Shown in pieces: positions 36,108 to 46,635 of a DNA stretch of 64,000 bases. Under the pieces are notes generated by a model. The model was given only the letters and a program-made list of their open reading frames with translations, ran no database searches and had not been told where the DNA came from. Within the stretch, counting starts at the first letter, position 1. The number at the start of each line of letters is the position of its first letter. This DNA is from Pantoea sp. (lineage in GTDB: Bacteria; Pseudomonadota; Gammaproteobacteria; Enterobacterales; Enterobacteriaceae), in contig NZ_JAPWKD010000008.1 of the NCBI RefSeq assembly GCF_028283705.1, positions 124,001-188,000 on the forward strand, given 5' to 3'. Position numbers and translations under genes: made by a program.

Positions 36108-37223
36108 ATGTCTTTGAAATTCATAAAATTACCATTGAAGGTTGTGATTGCAGGTTGCCTGAGCGCGGCATTTTATGCCCAGGCGGATATTAAGATTGGG
36201 GTGGCCGGTCCGTTCTCAGGCCCCAACGCCACTTACGGCGCACAGTACTGGAAGGGCGCGACTCAGGCAGCCGATGACATCAATGCGGCCGGAGGGGTGA
36301 ATGGTGAAAAAATTGTGCTGGTGCAGGGGGATGATGCCTGCGAACCGAAACAGGCCGTCGCCGTTGCCAACCGCCTGGTAGACCAGGACAAGGTACTGGC
36401 CGTGGTGGGGCACTTCTGTTCCTCTTCCACCATGCCCGCTTCCGAAGTGTATGACGATGCTGGCGTGCTGGCGATTACCCCCGGCTCGACTAACCCGCAA
36501 ATCACCGAACGCGGCATGAAAACCATGTTCCGTATGTGTGGCCGCGACGATCAGCAGGGGGCGATTGCCGCTAACTACATCATCGATAAGCTGAAAGCCA
36601 AACGCGTGGCGGTGATCCACGACAAAGACACCTACGGCCAGGGGCTGGCCGATGCCACCAAGGCTGCGCTGGAAAAGCGCGGAGTCAACGAGGTGCTGTA
36701 TGAAGGTCTGTCGCGTGGCGAGAAAGATTTTAACGCGCTGGTGACCAAAATCGCCTCAGTCAAACCGGATGTGGTGTACTTCGGTGGCTGCCACCCGGAA
36801 GCCGGTCCGCTGGTACGTCAGATGCGTGAGCAGGGTGTGACGGCGGCCTTCTTCTCCGGTGACTGTATCGTGACTGAAGATATGGTGACCGCAGCGGGCG
36901 GCCCGCAATACACCAAGGGCGTTTATATGACATTTGGTCAGGATCCGCGTCAGATTCCTGACGGCAAAGCGGTGATCGCCAAATTCCGCGCCGGTGGTTT
37001 TGAGCCGGAAGGCTATACCCTGTATGCCTACGCTTCAGTGCAGGCGCTGGCCGCCGCTTACAAAGCCGCAGGTAAAGATAACGCCAAAGCCAGTGAGTGG
37101 CTGAAGGCCAATAGCGTTGATACCGTGATGGGCAAAAAAGCCTGGGACGGCAAAGGCGATCTGAAAGTCTCGGATTATGTGGTGTATCAGTGGGACGACA
37201 AAGGCAAATATCACCAGCTGTAA
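36108..37223 (+). CDS. livK: Branched-chain amino acid binding protein (LivJ/LivK type)
   Basis: A 371-residue periplasmic binding protein with a signal peptide ending AQADIK (cleavage near residue 25). Typical Leu/Ile/Val-binding blocks are KIGVAGPFSGPNATYG, QAADDINAAGGVNGEK, VVGHFCSSSTMPASEVY, ITPGSTNPQITERG and YGQGLADATKAALE. It captures branched-chain or related amino acids for LivHMGF. The start at 36108 (MSLKFIKLPLK) gives a normal signal peptide. A strong hairpin lies 10 bases after the stop. Confidence 0.92.
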   Translation: MSLKFIKLPLKVVIAGCLSAAFYAQADIKIGVAGPFSGPNATYGAQYWKGATQAADDINAAGGVNGEKIVLVQGDDACEPKQAVAVANRLVDQDKVLAVVGHFCSSSTMPASEVYDDAGVLAITPGSTNPQITERGMKTMFRMCGRDDQQGAIAANYIIDKLKAKRVAVIHDKDTYGQGLADATKAALEKRGVNEVLYEGLSRGEKDFNALVTKIASVKPDVVYFGGCHPEAGPLVRQMREQGVTAAFFSGDCIVTEDMVTAAGGPQYTKGVYMTFGQDPRQIPDGKAVIAKFRAGGFEPEGYTLYAYASVQALAAAYKAAGKDNAKASEWLKANSVDTVMGKKAWDGKGDLKVSDYVVYQWDDKGKYHQL

Positions 37224-37233
37224 GCTGACACGC

Positions 37234-37254
37234 GGCCCCGCGTGTTGCGGGGCC
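37234..37254 (+). other. Stem-loop between livK and livH
   Basis: GGCCCCGC at 37234-37241 pairs perfectly with GCGGGGCC at 37247-37254 around a 5-nt loop. No T tract follows. It probably stabilises the binding-protein mRNA or limits read-through into the permease genes. Confidence 0.65.
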
Positions 37255-37305
37255 ATTCGCGATTGGGCGCGAAGTTTGCGCTCCCTTTAAGCACGGGACT
37301 TGCAT

Positions 37306-38220
<915 letters not shown>

Positions 38221-38230
38221 GGACGCCAAA

Positions 38231-39514
38231 ATGAGTGCAATGACGCAACGAATTGATCTGCGCCAGTCGCTGCTGGATTGTCTGATGGCCGGGTTGGTGG
38301 CGCTGGTGGTGTTTGGCCCGATTGTCGGTGTGGTGCTGGATGGCTACAGTTTTCATCTTTCGCCGCAGCGTGTTGCTGTGCTGGTGGCGGTGGTGATGGT
38401 GGGCCGTCTGCTGTTTAGCTTGTTTCAGCAATCCGCTGCCGGGCAGCGCTTCGCGCGTAAATTCGAAGGCAATGATGATGGCGTGTACGTGCGCGAACCG
38501 GGCCATCGTTCACGCCTGCGCTGGATCCTGCCCTTGCTGCTGGTGGTGGCGCTGGCGTTTCCATTCCTCTCCAGCAAATACCTGCTGACGGTGGCGATTC
38601 TCGGGCTGATTTACGTCTTGCTTGGTCTTGGGCTGAATATTGTGGTGGGTCTCGCGGGGCTGCTTGATCTCGGTTATGTGGCGTTTTACGCCATCGGTGC
38701 CTACGGGCTGGCCCTCGGTTATGAGTATCTCGGCCTCGGATTCTGGAGCATGTTGCCGCTCGCGGCGCTGATGGCCGCCTTTGCTGGTGCGCTATTGGGT
38801 TTCCCGGTGCTGCGGATGCACGGCGATTATCTGGCGATCGTCACCCTTGGCTTTGGCGAAATCATCCGTCTGGTGCTGAACAACTGGCTGACATTTACCG
38901 GCGGCCCCAACGGGGTGTCGGTGCCGTCTCCCACCTTTCTCGGGCTGGAATTTGGTCGCCGTGCACGCGAGGGCGGGGTGCCGTATAACGAGTTTTTCCA
39001 CCTCGACTACAACCCGAACATGAAGTTTATCTTTATCTACGTGGTGCTGGTTCTGGTGGTGCTGCTGGTGTTGTTTATCAAACATCGCCTGACGCGCATG
39101 CCGATTGGCCGCGCCTGGGAAGCGCTGCGCGAAGATGAGATCGCCTGCCGGGCGATGGGGCTGAATCACGTATTGGTCAAGTTGTCGGCGTTTATGCTGG
39201 GCGCGTCAACCGCCGGTATCGCTGGAGTGTTCTTTGCCAGCTATCAGGGTTTCGTCAATCCGACCTCGTTTACCTTTTTCGAATCGGCACTGATTCTCGC
39301 CATTGTGGTACTGGGCGGGATGGGTTCGACGCTGGGTGTGGTACTGGCGGCGTTTGTGCTGACCGTTGCTCCCGAGCTGCTGCGCAGCTTCGCCGAGTAC
39401 CGGGTGCTGCTGTTTGGCGTGCTGATGGTGCTGATGATGATCTGGCGGCCACGCGGGCTGGTGCGAACCGCACGCGTAGGCGTGCCGCTGCGTAAAGGAG
39501 TACGCCATGAGTGA
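38231..39514 (+). CDS. livM: LivM, branched-chain amino acid permease
   Basis: A 427-residue permease with the long N-terminal region typical of LivM (E. coli: 425). Recognisable parts are GLNIVVGLAGLLDLGYVAFYA, GFPVLRMHGDYLAIVTLGFG, IGRAWEALREDEIACRAMGL (ATPase-contact loop) and ALILAIVVLGGMGSTLG. ATG 38231 follows GAGGAC, 10 bases after livH. The 3' end overlaps livG by eight bases. Confidence 0.94.
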   Translation: MSAMTQRIDLRQSLLDCLMAGLVALVVFGPIVGVVLDGYSFHLSPQRVAVLVAVVMVGRLLFSLFQQSAAGQRFARKFEGNDDGVYVREPGHRSRLRWILPLLLVVALAFPFLSSKYLLTVAILGLIYVLLGLGLNIVVGLAGLLDLGYVAFYAIGAYGLALGYEYLGLGFWSMLPLAALMAAFAGALLGFPVLRMHGDYLAIVTLGFGEIIRLVLNNWLTFTGGPNGVSVPSPTFLGLEFGRRAREGGVPYNEFFHLDYNPNMKFIFIYVVLVLVVLLVLFIKHRLTRMPIGRAWEALREDEIACRAMGLNHVLVKLSAFMLGASTAGIAGVFFASYQGFVNPTSFTFFESALILAIVVLGGMGSTLGVVLAAFVLTVAPELLRSFAEYRVLLFGVLMVLMMIWRPRGLVRTARVGVPLRKGVRHE

Positions 39515-40382
39515 TGCTATTTTGCAGGTGGATAACCTGATGATGCGCTTTGGCGGCATTAAGGCGCTTAATGACGTCAGCCTGGCCGTTGAACGTGGTT
39601 CGGTGACGGCGCTGATTGGCCCCAACGGCGCGGGAAAAACCACGGTATTTAACTGTTTAACCGGCTTTTACCGGGCGACAGGTGGGCGCATCACCCTGAA
39701 TGCCAGGCAGCGATCTACCGACGTGATTCAGGTACTGGGGCAGAAAATTCACCCCGCTGACTGGCTGCATCCGGCGCGGCTCGGTTCGCGCGTCTGGTAC
39801 AAAATGTTTGGCGGTGCGCATCTGGTGAACCGTGCCGGTCTGGCGCGCACCTTCCAGAATATCCGCCTGTTTCGTGAGATGTCGGTGATTGAGAACCTGC
39901 TGGTGGCGCAACATATGCAGGTTAACCGCCAGCTGCTGGCGGGCATTCTGAATACCCGCGGCTATCGCGAGGCGGAAAATCGCGCGCTGGATCGGGCGTT
40001 TTATTGGCTGGAGAATGTGGACCTGGTCGGCAGCGCCAATCGACTGGCGGGCACCTTGTCTTACGGCCAGCAGCGACGGCTGGAAATTGCCCGCGCGATG
40101 TGCACGCGACCGGAGCTGATCTGCCTCGATGAACCGGCTGCCGGACTCAACCCGGTGGAAACCGAGGCGTTAAGCCAGATTCTGCATCGTCTGCGCGCTG
40201 ACCATCGCATCAGCGTGTTGTTAATCGAACACGATATGCCGATGGTGATGCGCATCTCTGACCATATCGTGGTGCTGGATCACGGGGATGTGATTGCCCA
40301 GGGCACCCCGCAGCAAATCCGTCATGACCCGAAAGTGATTGCCGCCTATCTCGGCGCGGAAGAGGAGAGTGATCATGGCTGA
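39507..40382 (+). CDS. livG: LivG, branched-chain amino acid ABC ATPase
   Basis: A 291-residue ATPase with Walker A GPNGAGKTTVFNCLTGFY, RTFQNIRLFREMSVIENLLVA, the signature LSYGQQRRLEIARAM and Walker B LICLDEPAAGLNP. It is about 35 residues longer than E. coli LivG (255). The surplus is an insertion at about residues 55-95, between the strand after Walker A and the RTFQN Q-loop. The ABC core is otherwise complete. Overlaps of eight bases on both sides couple it to livM and livF. Confidence 0.94.
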   Translation: MSDAILQVDNLMMRFGGIKALNDVSLAVERGSVTALIGPNGAGKTTVFNCLTGFYRATGGRITLNARQRSTDVIQVLGQKIHPADWLHPARLGSRVWYKMFGGAHLVNRAGLARTFQNIRLFREMSVIENLLVAQHMQVNRQLLAGILNTRGYREAENRALDRAFYWLENVDLVGSANRLAGTLSYGQQRRLEIARAMCTRPELICLDEPAAGLNPVETEALSQILHRLRADHRISVLLIEHDMPMVMRISDHIVVLDHGDVIAQGTPQQIRHDPKVIAAYLGAEEESDHG

Positions 40383-41124
40383 ACCGATGCTGAGTTTTGA
40401 AGGGGTGGATGTGTTTTACGGTCCGGTACAGGCTTTGAAACAGGTTTCCCTGACAGTGAACGAGGGGGAAACTGTGGCGCTGATTGGGGCCAACGGGGCG
40501 GGCAAATCCACGCTGCTGATGTCGATCTTCAGCCAGCCGCGTATCGCTGCCGGGGAGATTCGCTTTCGCGGCGAAGCCATCAGCCACAAATCGACCCATG
40601 CGATTGCCGCCAGCGGCATTGCCCAGTCCCCGGAGGGGCGGCGAATTTTCCCCGATATGACGGTGGAGGAAAATTTGCTGATGGGTACCATCTCGCTTGG
40701 CGATCGTCATGTGCGCGAGGATAAGGACCGTATGTATCAGTTGTTTCCGCGCCTGCTGGAACGGCGTAAGCAACGTGCGATGACGCTGTCCGGTGGCGAA
40801 CAGCAAATGCTGGCGATAGCGCGTGCGCTGATGAGTCGGCCAACGCTGCTGCTGTTGGATGAACCAAGCCTCGGTCTCGCACCGCTGGTGGTGAAACAGA
40901 TCTTCAGCATCCTGCGTGAACTGACACAACAGGGCATGACGCTGTTTCTGGTGGAGCAGAATGCCCGCCATGCGCTGCAACTGGCCGACCGGGGCTATGT
41001 CATGGTCAACGGTGAAATTCTGCTGCGCGGCAGCGGCGAGGAATTGCTGCATAACGAGGATGTACGCAGTGCTTATCTGGGCGGTGCGGTCGATCCTGCG
41101 GCCCCGGGAACAAAAAGTTTGTAA
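40375..41124 (+). CDS. livF: LivF, branched-chain amino acid ABC ATPase
   Basis: A 249-residue ATPase (E. coli: 237) with Walker [30 protein letters not shown], the signature LSGGEQQMLAIARAL and Walker B LLLLDEPSLGLAP. The start at 40375 (MAEPMLSFEGVDVFYG) overlaps livG by eight bases. It closes the liv operon. A short tail (about 12 residues, PAAPGTKSL) extends past the usual end. Confidence 0.94.
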   Translation: MAEPMLSFEGVDVFYGPVQALKQVSLTVNEGETVALIGANGAGKSTLLMSIFSQPRIAAGEIRFRGEAISHKSTHAIAASGIAQSPEGRRIFPDMTVEENLLMGTISLGDRHVREDKDRMYQLFPRLLERRKQRAMTLSGGEQQMLAIARALMSRPTLLLLDEPSLGLAPLVVKQIFSILRELTQQGMTLFLVEQNARHALQLADRGYVMVNGEILLRGSGEELLHNEDVRSAYLGGAVDPAAPGTKSL

Positions 41125-41238
41125 TAATGATTAAATGTTGACGGGAAACACTTTGCATAATTGTTAGCGGCCTATCATCATTATTCTTCTTGTCCAAAGT
41201 GATTTGGTATTCCCTTGCAAAATCCTGGCGTAGCAGTG

Positions 41239-42651
41239 ATGCGGGCGATCAGAAAAACGGCGTGGTACCCAAAACGCCGTTCTTATCGCACGCTGTTGTG
41301 GCGTGAAATTACGCCTCTGGCCGTGCCCATCTTTATCGAAAACCTCTGCGTGATGCTGATGGGCGTCCTCAGTACCTTCCTGGTTAGCTGGCTGGGTAAA
41401 GAAGCGATGGCGGGCGTAGGCCTGGCCGACAGCTTCAATATGGTGATCATCTCATTCTTTGCAGCCATCGATCTCGGCACCACGGTGGTGGTGGCGTTCA
41501 GCCTTGCCAAACGTAATGGCAAACGCGCGCGTGCGGCCACCCGTCAGTCGCTGGGATTGATGACGGTACTGGCATTTTTGCTGGTGATCGCCATTGAGAT
41601 CTGGGGTCACCTGATCATCGATGTGATTGCCGGGAGCGCCGAGCCCCAGGTGAAGGAGCTGGCGCTCAGCTACCTGCAAACTTCTGCGTGGAGTTATCCG
41701 GCAGCGGCGATTGCGCTGATCGGTAGCGGTGCTTTGCGCGGGGCGGGCAACACCAAAATCCCGATGCTGATCAACGGCGGGATGAACATCCTCAATATCA
41801 TCATCAGTACCGTGCTGATCTATGGCTGTTTTGGCTGGCATGGCCTGGGTTTTATCGGGGCCGGTCTCGGGCTGACCATCTCACGCTATATCGGCGCAAT
41901 AGCGGCGATTTACGTGCTGTATCTGGGTATCAACCCGGCGCTAAAGATCTCCATCCAGAGTTACTTTCGGCGCTGGAATTACGGCATCCTGATGGAAGTG
42001 CTGAGCATTGGTGTGCCTGCCAGTATCGAATCGGTGTTGTTTAACGGCGGTAAGCTGCTGACGCAGATTTTTGTCGCCGGGATGGGTACCAACGAAATCG
42101 CCGGTAACTTTATCGCCTTCTCGATTGCTACCCTGATTAACCTGCCCGGTAACGCATTAGGCTCGGCCTCGACCATTATCACCGGCAAGCGGCTCGGGCG
42201 TAATCAGGTGATGCAGGCCGAACGCCAGATCAAGCATGTATTCTGGCTGGCGATGATTGGCCTGTGTAGCCTGGCGGCGATCACCGTGCCGATTGCCGGG
42301 TTGCTGGCAAAGTTCTATACCCGCGATCCGGAGGTGATCACGGTGACCAAACACCTGATCTGGCTGAATGCCGCTTTTATGCCGATCTGGACCGCCTCCT
42401 GGGTGCTGCCCGCCGGGTTGAAAGGGGCGCGCGATGCCCGTTACACCATGTACGTTTCGATGTTCAGTATGTGGGGCGCACGCGTGGTAGCCGGTTATCT
42501 GCTTGGTATTGTGCTGGGTATGGGGGTGATTGGTGTGTGGCTCGGCATGTTCCTCGACTGGACAGTGCGCGGCATTTGCTTCTGGTGGCGTCTGACCAGC
42601 GGCACATGGCTGAATAATTATCGGCGAATGCTGGCGAAAACCGGGGGGTAA
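41239..42651 (+). CDS. MATE family multidrug/metabolite exporter
   Basis: A 470-residue membrane protein with 12 predicted helices in two MatE repeats: the first starts LAVPIFIENLCVMLMGVLST, the second near IGVPASIESVLFNGGKLLTQ. GSGALRGAGNTKIPMLINGG is the typical loop. It resembles the YeeO/EmmdR group, sodium- or proton-driven exporters of cationic drugs or flavins. Start is uncertain: ATG 41239 (MRAIRKTAWYPK) is chosen, with GTG 41236 and TTG 41215 also in frame. A REP pair follows 15 bases after its stop. Confidence 0.88.
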   Translation: MRAIRKTAWYPKRRSYRTLLWREITPLAVPIFIENLCVMLMGVLSTFLVSWLGKEAMAGVGLADSFNMVIISFFAAIDLGTTVVVAFSLAKRNGKRARAATRQSLGLMTVLAFLLVIAIEIWGHLIIDVIAGSAEPQVKELALSYLQTSAWSYPAAAIALIGSGALRGAGNTKIPMLINGGMNILNIIISTVLIYGCFGWHGLGFIGAGLGLTISRYIGAIAAIYVLYLGINPALKISIQSYFRRWNYGILMEVLSIGVPASIESVLFNGGKLLTQIFVAGMGTNEIAGNFIAFSIATLINLPGNALGSASTIITGKRLGRNQVMQAERQIKHVFWLAMIGLCSLAAITVPIAGLLAKFYTRDPEVITVTKHLIWLNAAFMPIWTASWVLPAGLKGARDARYTMYVSMFSMWGARVVAGYLLGIVLGMGVIGVWLGMFLDWTVRGICFWWRLTSGTWLNNYRRMLAKTGG

Positions 42652-42666
42652 GTTCCCTTTAATGAT

Positions 42667-42727
42667 GCGCGATAAATCGCGCCGCTACGGTATGTGCAAT
42701 GAATTGTAGCGGCGCGATTTATCGCGC
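42667..42727. repeat. GTAG-type REP inverted pair, copy 7
   Basis: Arms at 42667-42688 and 42706-42727, both matching the consensus, with a 17-nt spacer. It lies directly after the MATE gene and before the promoter region of the peptide ABC cluster. Confidence 0.9.
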
Positions 42728-42895
42728 GGATAAGTCAAATGCGAAATAAGTAAAAACTATTATTTCCCCGCCGCTAATCTGTGCCATTTTCCCTGCTTAA
42801 CTAAAAAATTAAATTCATCTGCTGGTCAATTCCGTTAATTAACCGCTGGCTTCGATACCGAAAAACTATTTTTCAGTGCAACCAGGAGCGTCAAT

Positions 42896-44527
42896 ATGGA
42901 AAACCCTGACAACATCGCCCCGTTATTTTCTGTGCGCCAGCTTTCTGTGGCGTTACCTGCCGGCATGGACCGCCGTTTTGCGGTGGAAAACCTCAGTTTT
43001 GATCTCTGGCCCGGGGAAATTCTTTGCATCATTGGCGAATCCGGTTCAGGTAAATCCGTCACCGCCCATGCGGCGATGGGGTTGCTGCCGAAGGCGCTGC
43101 GCGTGCAGGGCGGAGAGATTCTGTTGCGCGGTAACAACCTGTTGCAGCACAGCGCCGATCAGCTGCGTCAGTTGCAGGGCAAGACAATCGCCATCATCTT
43201 TCAGGACCCGTTGTCGGCGCTCAATCCGCTGATGACCATTGGTGAGCAGATCGCCGAGGTGATGCTGGCGCACAACGTCGGCACCCCCGCGTCACGCCAG
43301 CAAAAAGTACTGGCGCTGCTGGAAGAAGTCGGGTTGCCGGAACCGGATAAAATCCAGCATCAGCACCCGTTTCGCCTGTCCGGCGGGCAGCGTCAGCGCG
43401 TGATGATTGCCATGGCGCTGGCGCTCGACCCCGATATTCTGATTGCCGATGAACCCACCACTGCGCTGGACGTCACCACCCAGGCGCAAATCCTGCAACT
43501 TATCCGTGGCCTGCAACAGCGCAAGGCGATGAGCGTGATGTTTATCACCCACGATTTTGGTGTGGTGGAGGAGATCGCTGACCGGGTCATCGTGATGGAA
43601 AAAGGCCATATGGTGGAGTCTGGCCCGGCACAGCAGGTGTTAAGTGCGCCCCGACATCCCTATTCGCAGAAGTTGATTGCCGCCGTGCCACGTATGCATG
43701 CCGGTGACAAAGATGTGCGTGACACGCCAACGGTATTGCAGGTCAATAACCTGGTGAAAACCTATCGCAGCGACGGTGGCTGGCTGAGCCGCAGCCGTGA
43801 GGTGAAGGCGTTAAACAACGTCAGCTTCAGCCTGAACAAGGGCGAAACGCTGGGTATTGTCGGCGAGTCGGGTTCCGGCAAATCCTCGCTAGGCCGGGTG
43901 TTGCTGAAGTTGCTGGCGGCGGATAGCGGGGAAATCCTGTTTGACGGGCGCGATATCCTGCCGATGAAAGAAGCGGATTTCCGTCCGCTGCGGCGTTATA
44001 TCCAGATGATATTCCAGGACCCCTTTGCTTCACTTAACCCGCGCCACACCATCGGCACCATCCTCTCGGCCGGTCCGCTGGCGCTGGGCGGCATGACGCC
44101 GCCGGAAGTGGAGCGTAAAGCCAAACAGCTGCTGCAACGGGTGGGCCTGGATGCCAGTGCCTGGCAGCGTTTCCCGCATGAGTTTTCCGGTGGTCAGCGC
44201 CAGCGCATTGGCATCGCGCGCGCGTTAATGTTCGACCCGGTGCTGCTGGTGGCGGATGAATCGGTCTCCGCACTGGACGTGTCGATTCAGGCCCAGGTAC
44301 TGGAATTGCTGCGTAGCATTCAGCAGCAAACCCAGGTGGCGATGATTTTTATTACCCACGATCTGCGTGTCGCCAGCCAGATTTGTGACCGTATCGCGGT
44401 GCTGTTTAAAGGAGAAATTGTCGAGCAGGGCACGCCGCAGGCGGTGTTTCGCCAGCCGCAGCATCGTTATACACAACAACTGGTTAGCGCCATTCCTGGC
44501 CATGCGGAAGAGCGGGTGGTGTCTTAA
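42896..44527 (+). CDS. Fused dipeptide/oligopeptide ABC ATPase (DppD-DppF / GsiA type)
   Basis: A 543-residue protein with two complete ABC ATPase domains. Domain 1 has [19 protein letters not shown] and [19 protein letters not shown]; domain 2 (from about residue 280) has [18 protein letters not shown] and [19 protein letters not shown]. Both signatures are LSGGQRQR / FSGGQRQR. E. coli GsiA has the same fused layout. Note ADES instead of ADEP in the second Walker B. It is separated from its presumed binding protein and permeases by the MarR and first oxidase genes. ATG 42896 follows AGGAG. Confidence 0.92.
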   Translation: MENPDNIAPLFSVRQLSVALPAGMDRRFAVENLSFDLWPGEILCIIGESGSGKSVTAHAAMGLLPKALRVQGGEILLRGNNLLQHSADQLRQLQGKTIAIIFQDPLSALNPLMTIGEQIAEVMLAHNVGTPASRQQKVLALLEEVGLPEPDKIQHQHPFRLSGGQRQRVMIAMALALDPDILIADEPTTALDVTTQAQILQLIRGLQQRKAMSVMFITHDFGVVEEIADRVIVMEKGHMVESGPAQQVLSAPRHPYSQKLIAAVPRMHAGDKDVRDTPTVLQVNNLVKTYRSDGGWLSRSREVKALNNVSFSLNKGETLGIVGESGSGKSSLGRVLLKLLAADSGEILFDGRDILPMKEADFRPLRRYIQMIFQDPFASLNPRHTIGTILSAGPLALGGMTPPEVERKAKQLLQRVGLDASAWQRFPHEFSGGQRQRIGIARALMFDPVLLVADESVSALDVSIQAQVLELLRSIQQQTQVAMIFITHDLRVASQICDRIAVLFKGEIVEQGTPQAVFRQPQHRYTQQLVSAIPGHAEERVVS

Positions 44528-44655
44528 GTTAAATTGGAAAAAGCTATGACAAAAGTCGTTGTCATTGTCCACTATCTCGCCAATACTTGATTAAAGTTTT
44601 GACTGCCTTAATCCCTTCTTCTGAGACGTTTTTTTTCAGTAATGTGGAGCGCAGA

Positions 44656-45120
44656 ATGATAAAACCAGCTGTTCCGCAACAAGCCGTTGACGTGGATTTG
44701 GGACCGCTTGGCAATATGCTGAGTTTTTACATTCGTAGCATCAACATCGCCGTGTCGCGTGACCTTGACCAGCAACTGGCTGGACTCGAAGTGGCGCGCG
44801 GCACCGGCAAAATCAGCACGCTGCTGGTGGTGGATCGCCACCCCGGTATCCGGCCTTCGGTGATTGCCGATGTGATCCAGCGTGACCGTTCGGCCATGGC
44901 ACGTCTGCTGGAGCAGATGGAGCAACAACAGTTGCTGACGCGCGAGGCCGACCACAGCGATAACCGTTCACAGGCGCTGTTTCTTACCGATCACGGTAAG
45001 GCTCTGGCGCAGCGCGTGCGCGAACTGACGCAACAGCAGGAAGATCGTTTTTTTCAGCGGTTGACGGCCAGAGAAAAACACACCGTCATCCGTTTATTAA
45101 AAAAAGTCTTACAGCCGTAA
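44656..45120 (+). CDS. MarR family transcriptional regulator
   Basis: A 154-residue winged-helix regulator of the MarR type. The DNA-binding part is HPGIRPSVIADVIQRDRSAM (helix-turn-helix) followed by the wing EQQQLLTREADHSDNRSQAL, in which DxRS is characteristic of the family. MarR proteins are dimeric repressors released by small, often aromatic or acidic, ligands. ATG 44656 is chosen because GGAG precedes it and upstream residues look non-coding. It lies inside the peptide-transport and oxidase cluster and probably controls it. A palindromic site follows at 45150-45169. Confidence 0.88.
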   Translation: MIKPAVPQQAVDVDLGPLGNMLSFYIRSINIAVSRDLDQQLAGLEVARGTGKISTLLVVDRHPGIRPSVIADVIQRDRSAMARLLEQMEQQQLLTREADHSDNRSQALFLTDHGKALAQRVRELTQQQEDRFFQRLTAREKHTVIRLLKKVLQP

Positions 45121-45149
45121 TGCATGAATAAAAGCAGCATATTTCTGTG

Positions 45150-45169
45150 GGTGAGAAATTAATTTCACC
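45150..45169. promoter_or_regulatory. Candidate operator, palindrome before the first FAD oxidase
   Basis: GGTGAGAAATTAATTTCACC contains the exact 12-bp palindrome GAAATTAATTTC and outer GGTGA/TCACC repeats. It lies between the MarR gene and the FAD oxidase start, in AT-rich sequence. Size and position suit a MarR dimer site, but no experiment or known consensus supports it. Confidence 0.4.
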
Positions 45170-45252
45170 TGCACGGCGAACTGTTTTCGAAATATCTCTG
45201 ATGGCGTCTGATGGCAGACTGAAATAATGATGACAAAACTGCGGGAATTATT

Positions 45253-46584
45253 ATGCCTGGTCCGTTTGTTGTGCCGGTTCACGGCGATGTGACATTGCCG
45301 GAGAAAGTCGATGTGGTGGTGATTGGCGGCGGCATTATTGGTTGCGCCACCGCGCTGGAAATTGCCGAACAGGGCGTCAGCGTCGCGTTATGCGAAAAAG
45401 GCGGCATTGGTCAGGAGCAATCCAGTCGCAACTGGGGCTGGGTGCGGCTGGCGCGCCGCGACCCGCGTGAAGTCCCGCTGATGGCCGAATCACTGCGTAT
45501 CTGGCAGCAACTGGATCAGCGGGTGCAGGCGGACACCGGTTATCAGCGTGCTGGCATCACCTTTAACTGCGCCACTGACCAGGAATTCAGCGAGCTGCAA
45601 AGCTGGTCGCGGCATATGGCAGGCACCGGCTTTCGTGCTGAAATGCTGGATCGCGACGGGGTGGAGAAACTGTTCCCCGGCCACAAAATTCAGGGTGTGG
45701 GTGCGCTCTATACCCCGGATGATGGGCGTGCTGAACCGCAGAAAGCGGCTCCGGCGATTGCCGAGGCGGCACGCCGCCACGGTGCGCATATTCTGACGGA
45801 ATGCGCGGTGCGCGGTATCGAAACCAGCGGTGGGCGTATTTCTGGCGTGATGACGGAACGCGGTGCGATTGCCTGCCAGAGCGTGGTGCTGGCCGGAGGT
45901 GCCTGGTCAGGGCTGATGGCGCAGCGCTTTGGTCTGCGCCTGCCACAGCTCAAGGTGCTGAACAGCGTGGTACGCACCGAGCCGCTGGCGGGAGGGCCGG
46001 AAGCGGCGTTCTGGGCGCGCGATTTTGCTATTCGTAAACGTCAGGATGGTGGCTACACCATCGCCTCCGGGCATGAAAGCGAAGTGGATTTCGTGCCCGA
46101 CACTTTTCGTTTTGCCCGCAATTTCCTGCCGGCACTGCGCCATGAATGGGGATCATTACGCCTGCGTCTCACCGGACGATTTTATGACGAGTGGCGCATG
46201 CCACGTCACTGGCATCTGGATGAACCCAGCCCGTTTGAATATTGCCGCGTACTCGATCTGCCGCCGTCAAGAAAACTCACTGACAAGGTACTGGAGCAAC
46301 TGAAACAGCAACTGCCTGCACTGGCCGGGCTGAAAGTCGCGCAGCGCTGGGCAGGCTGCATTGATGTGCTGCCGGATGCCATCCCGGTAATTTCCCATAT
46401 CGAGCGTTATCCCGGCCTGGTGATGGCCACCGGTTTTTCCGGCCATGGCTTTGGTATCGGACCCGGAGCCGGACGCCTCACCGCTGACCTGGTACTCAAC
46501 CGCACGCCGGTAGTGGACCCCAACGCTTTCCGTTTCTCCCGTTTCACAGATGGTTCAAAGATCGAAATTATGACCGGCTACTAA
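45253..46584 (+). CDS. FAD-dependent amine/amino-acid oxidoreductase (DAO family), first of two
   Basis: A 443-residue DAO-family flavoenzyme. The dinucleotide loop VDVVVIGGGIIGCATALEIA lies near residue 20, followed by SSRNWGWVRLARRDP, the central SVVLAGGAWSGLMAQRFGL, and a C-terminal FAD contact, ATGFSGHGFGIGPGAG. Family members oxidise the C-N bond of D-amino acids, N-methylated amino acids, opines or polyamine conjugates. The adjoining peptide-type binding protein and permeases suggest it acts on the imported compound. The substrate is not predictable from sequence. Confidence 0.87.
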   Translation: MPGPFVVPVHGDVTLPEKVDVVVIGGGIIGCATALEIAEQGVSVALCEKGGIGQEQSSRNWGWVRLARRDPREVPLMAESLRIWQQLDQRVQADTGYQRAGITFNCATDQEFSELQSWSRHMAGTGFRAEMLDRDGVEKLFPGHKIQGVGALYTPDDGRAEPQKAAPAIAEAARRHGAHILTECAVRGIETSGGRISGVMTERGAIACQSVVLAGGAWSGLMAQRFGLRLPQLKVLNSVVRTEPLAGGPEAAFWARDFAIRKRQDGGYTIASGHESEVDFVPDTFRFARNFLPALRHEWGSLRLRLTGRFYDEWRMPRHWHLDEPSPFEYCRVLDLPPSRKLTDKVLEQLKQQLPALAGLKVAQRWAGCIDVLPDAIPVISHIERYPGLVMATGFSGHGFGIGPGAGRLTADLVLNRTPVVDPNAFRFSRFTDGSKIEIMTGY

Positions 46585-46635
46585 CTCTTATTGCCGCAGC
46601 GCGGCGTTGTGTTTCTGTTCACCTGAGGAATAACA

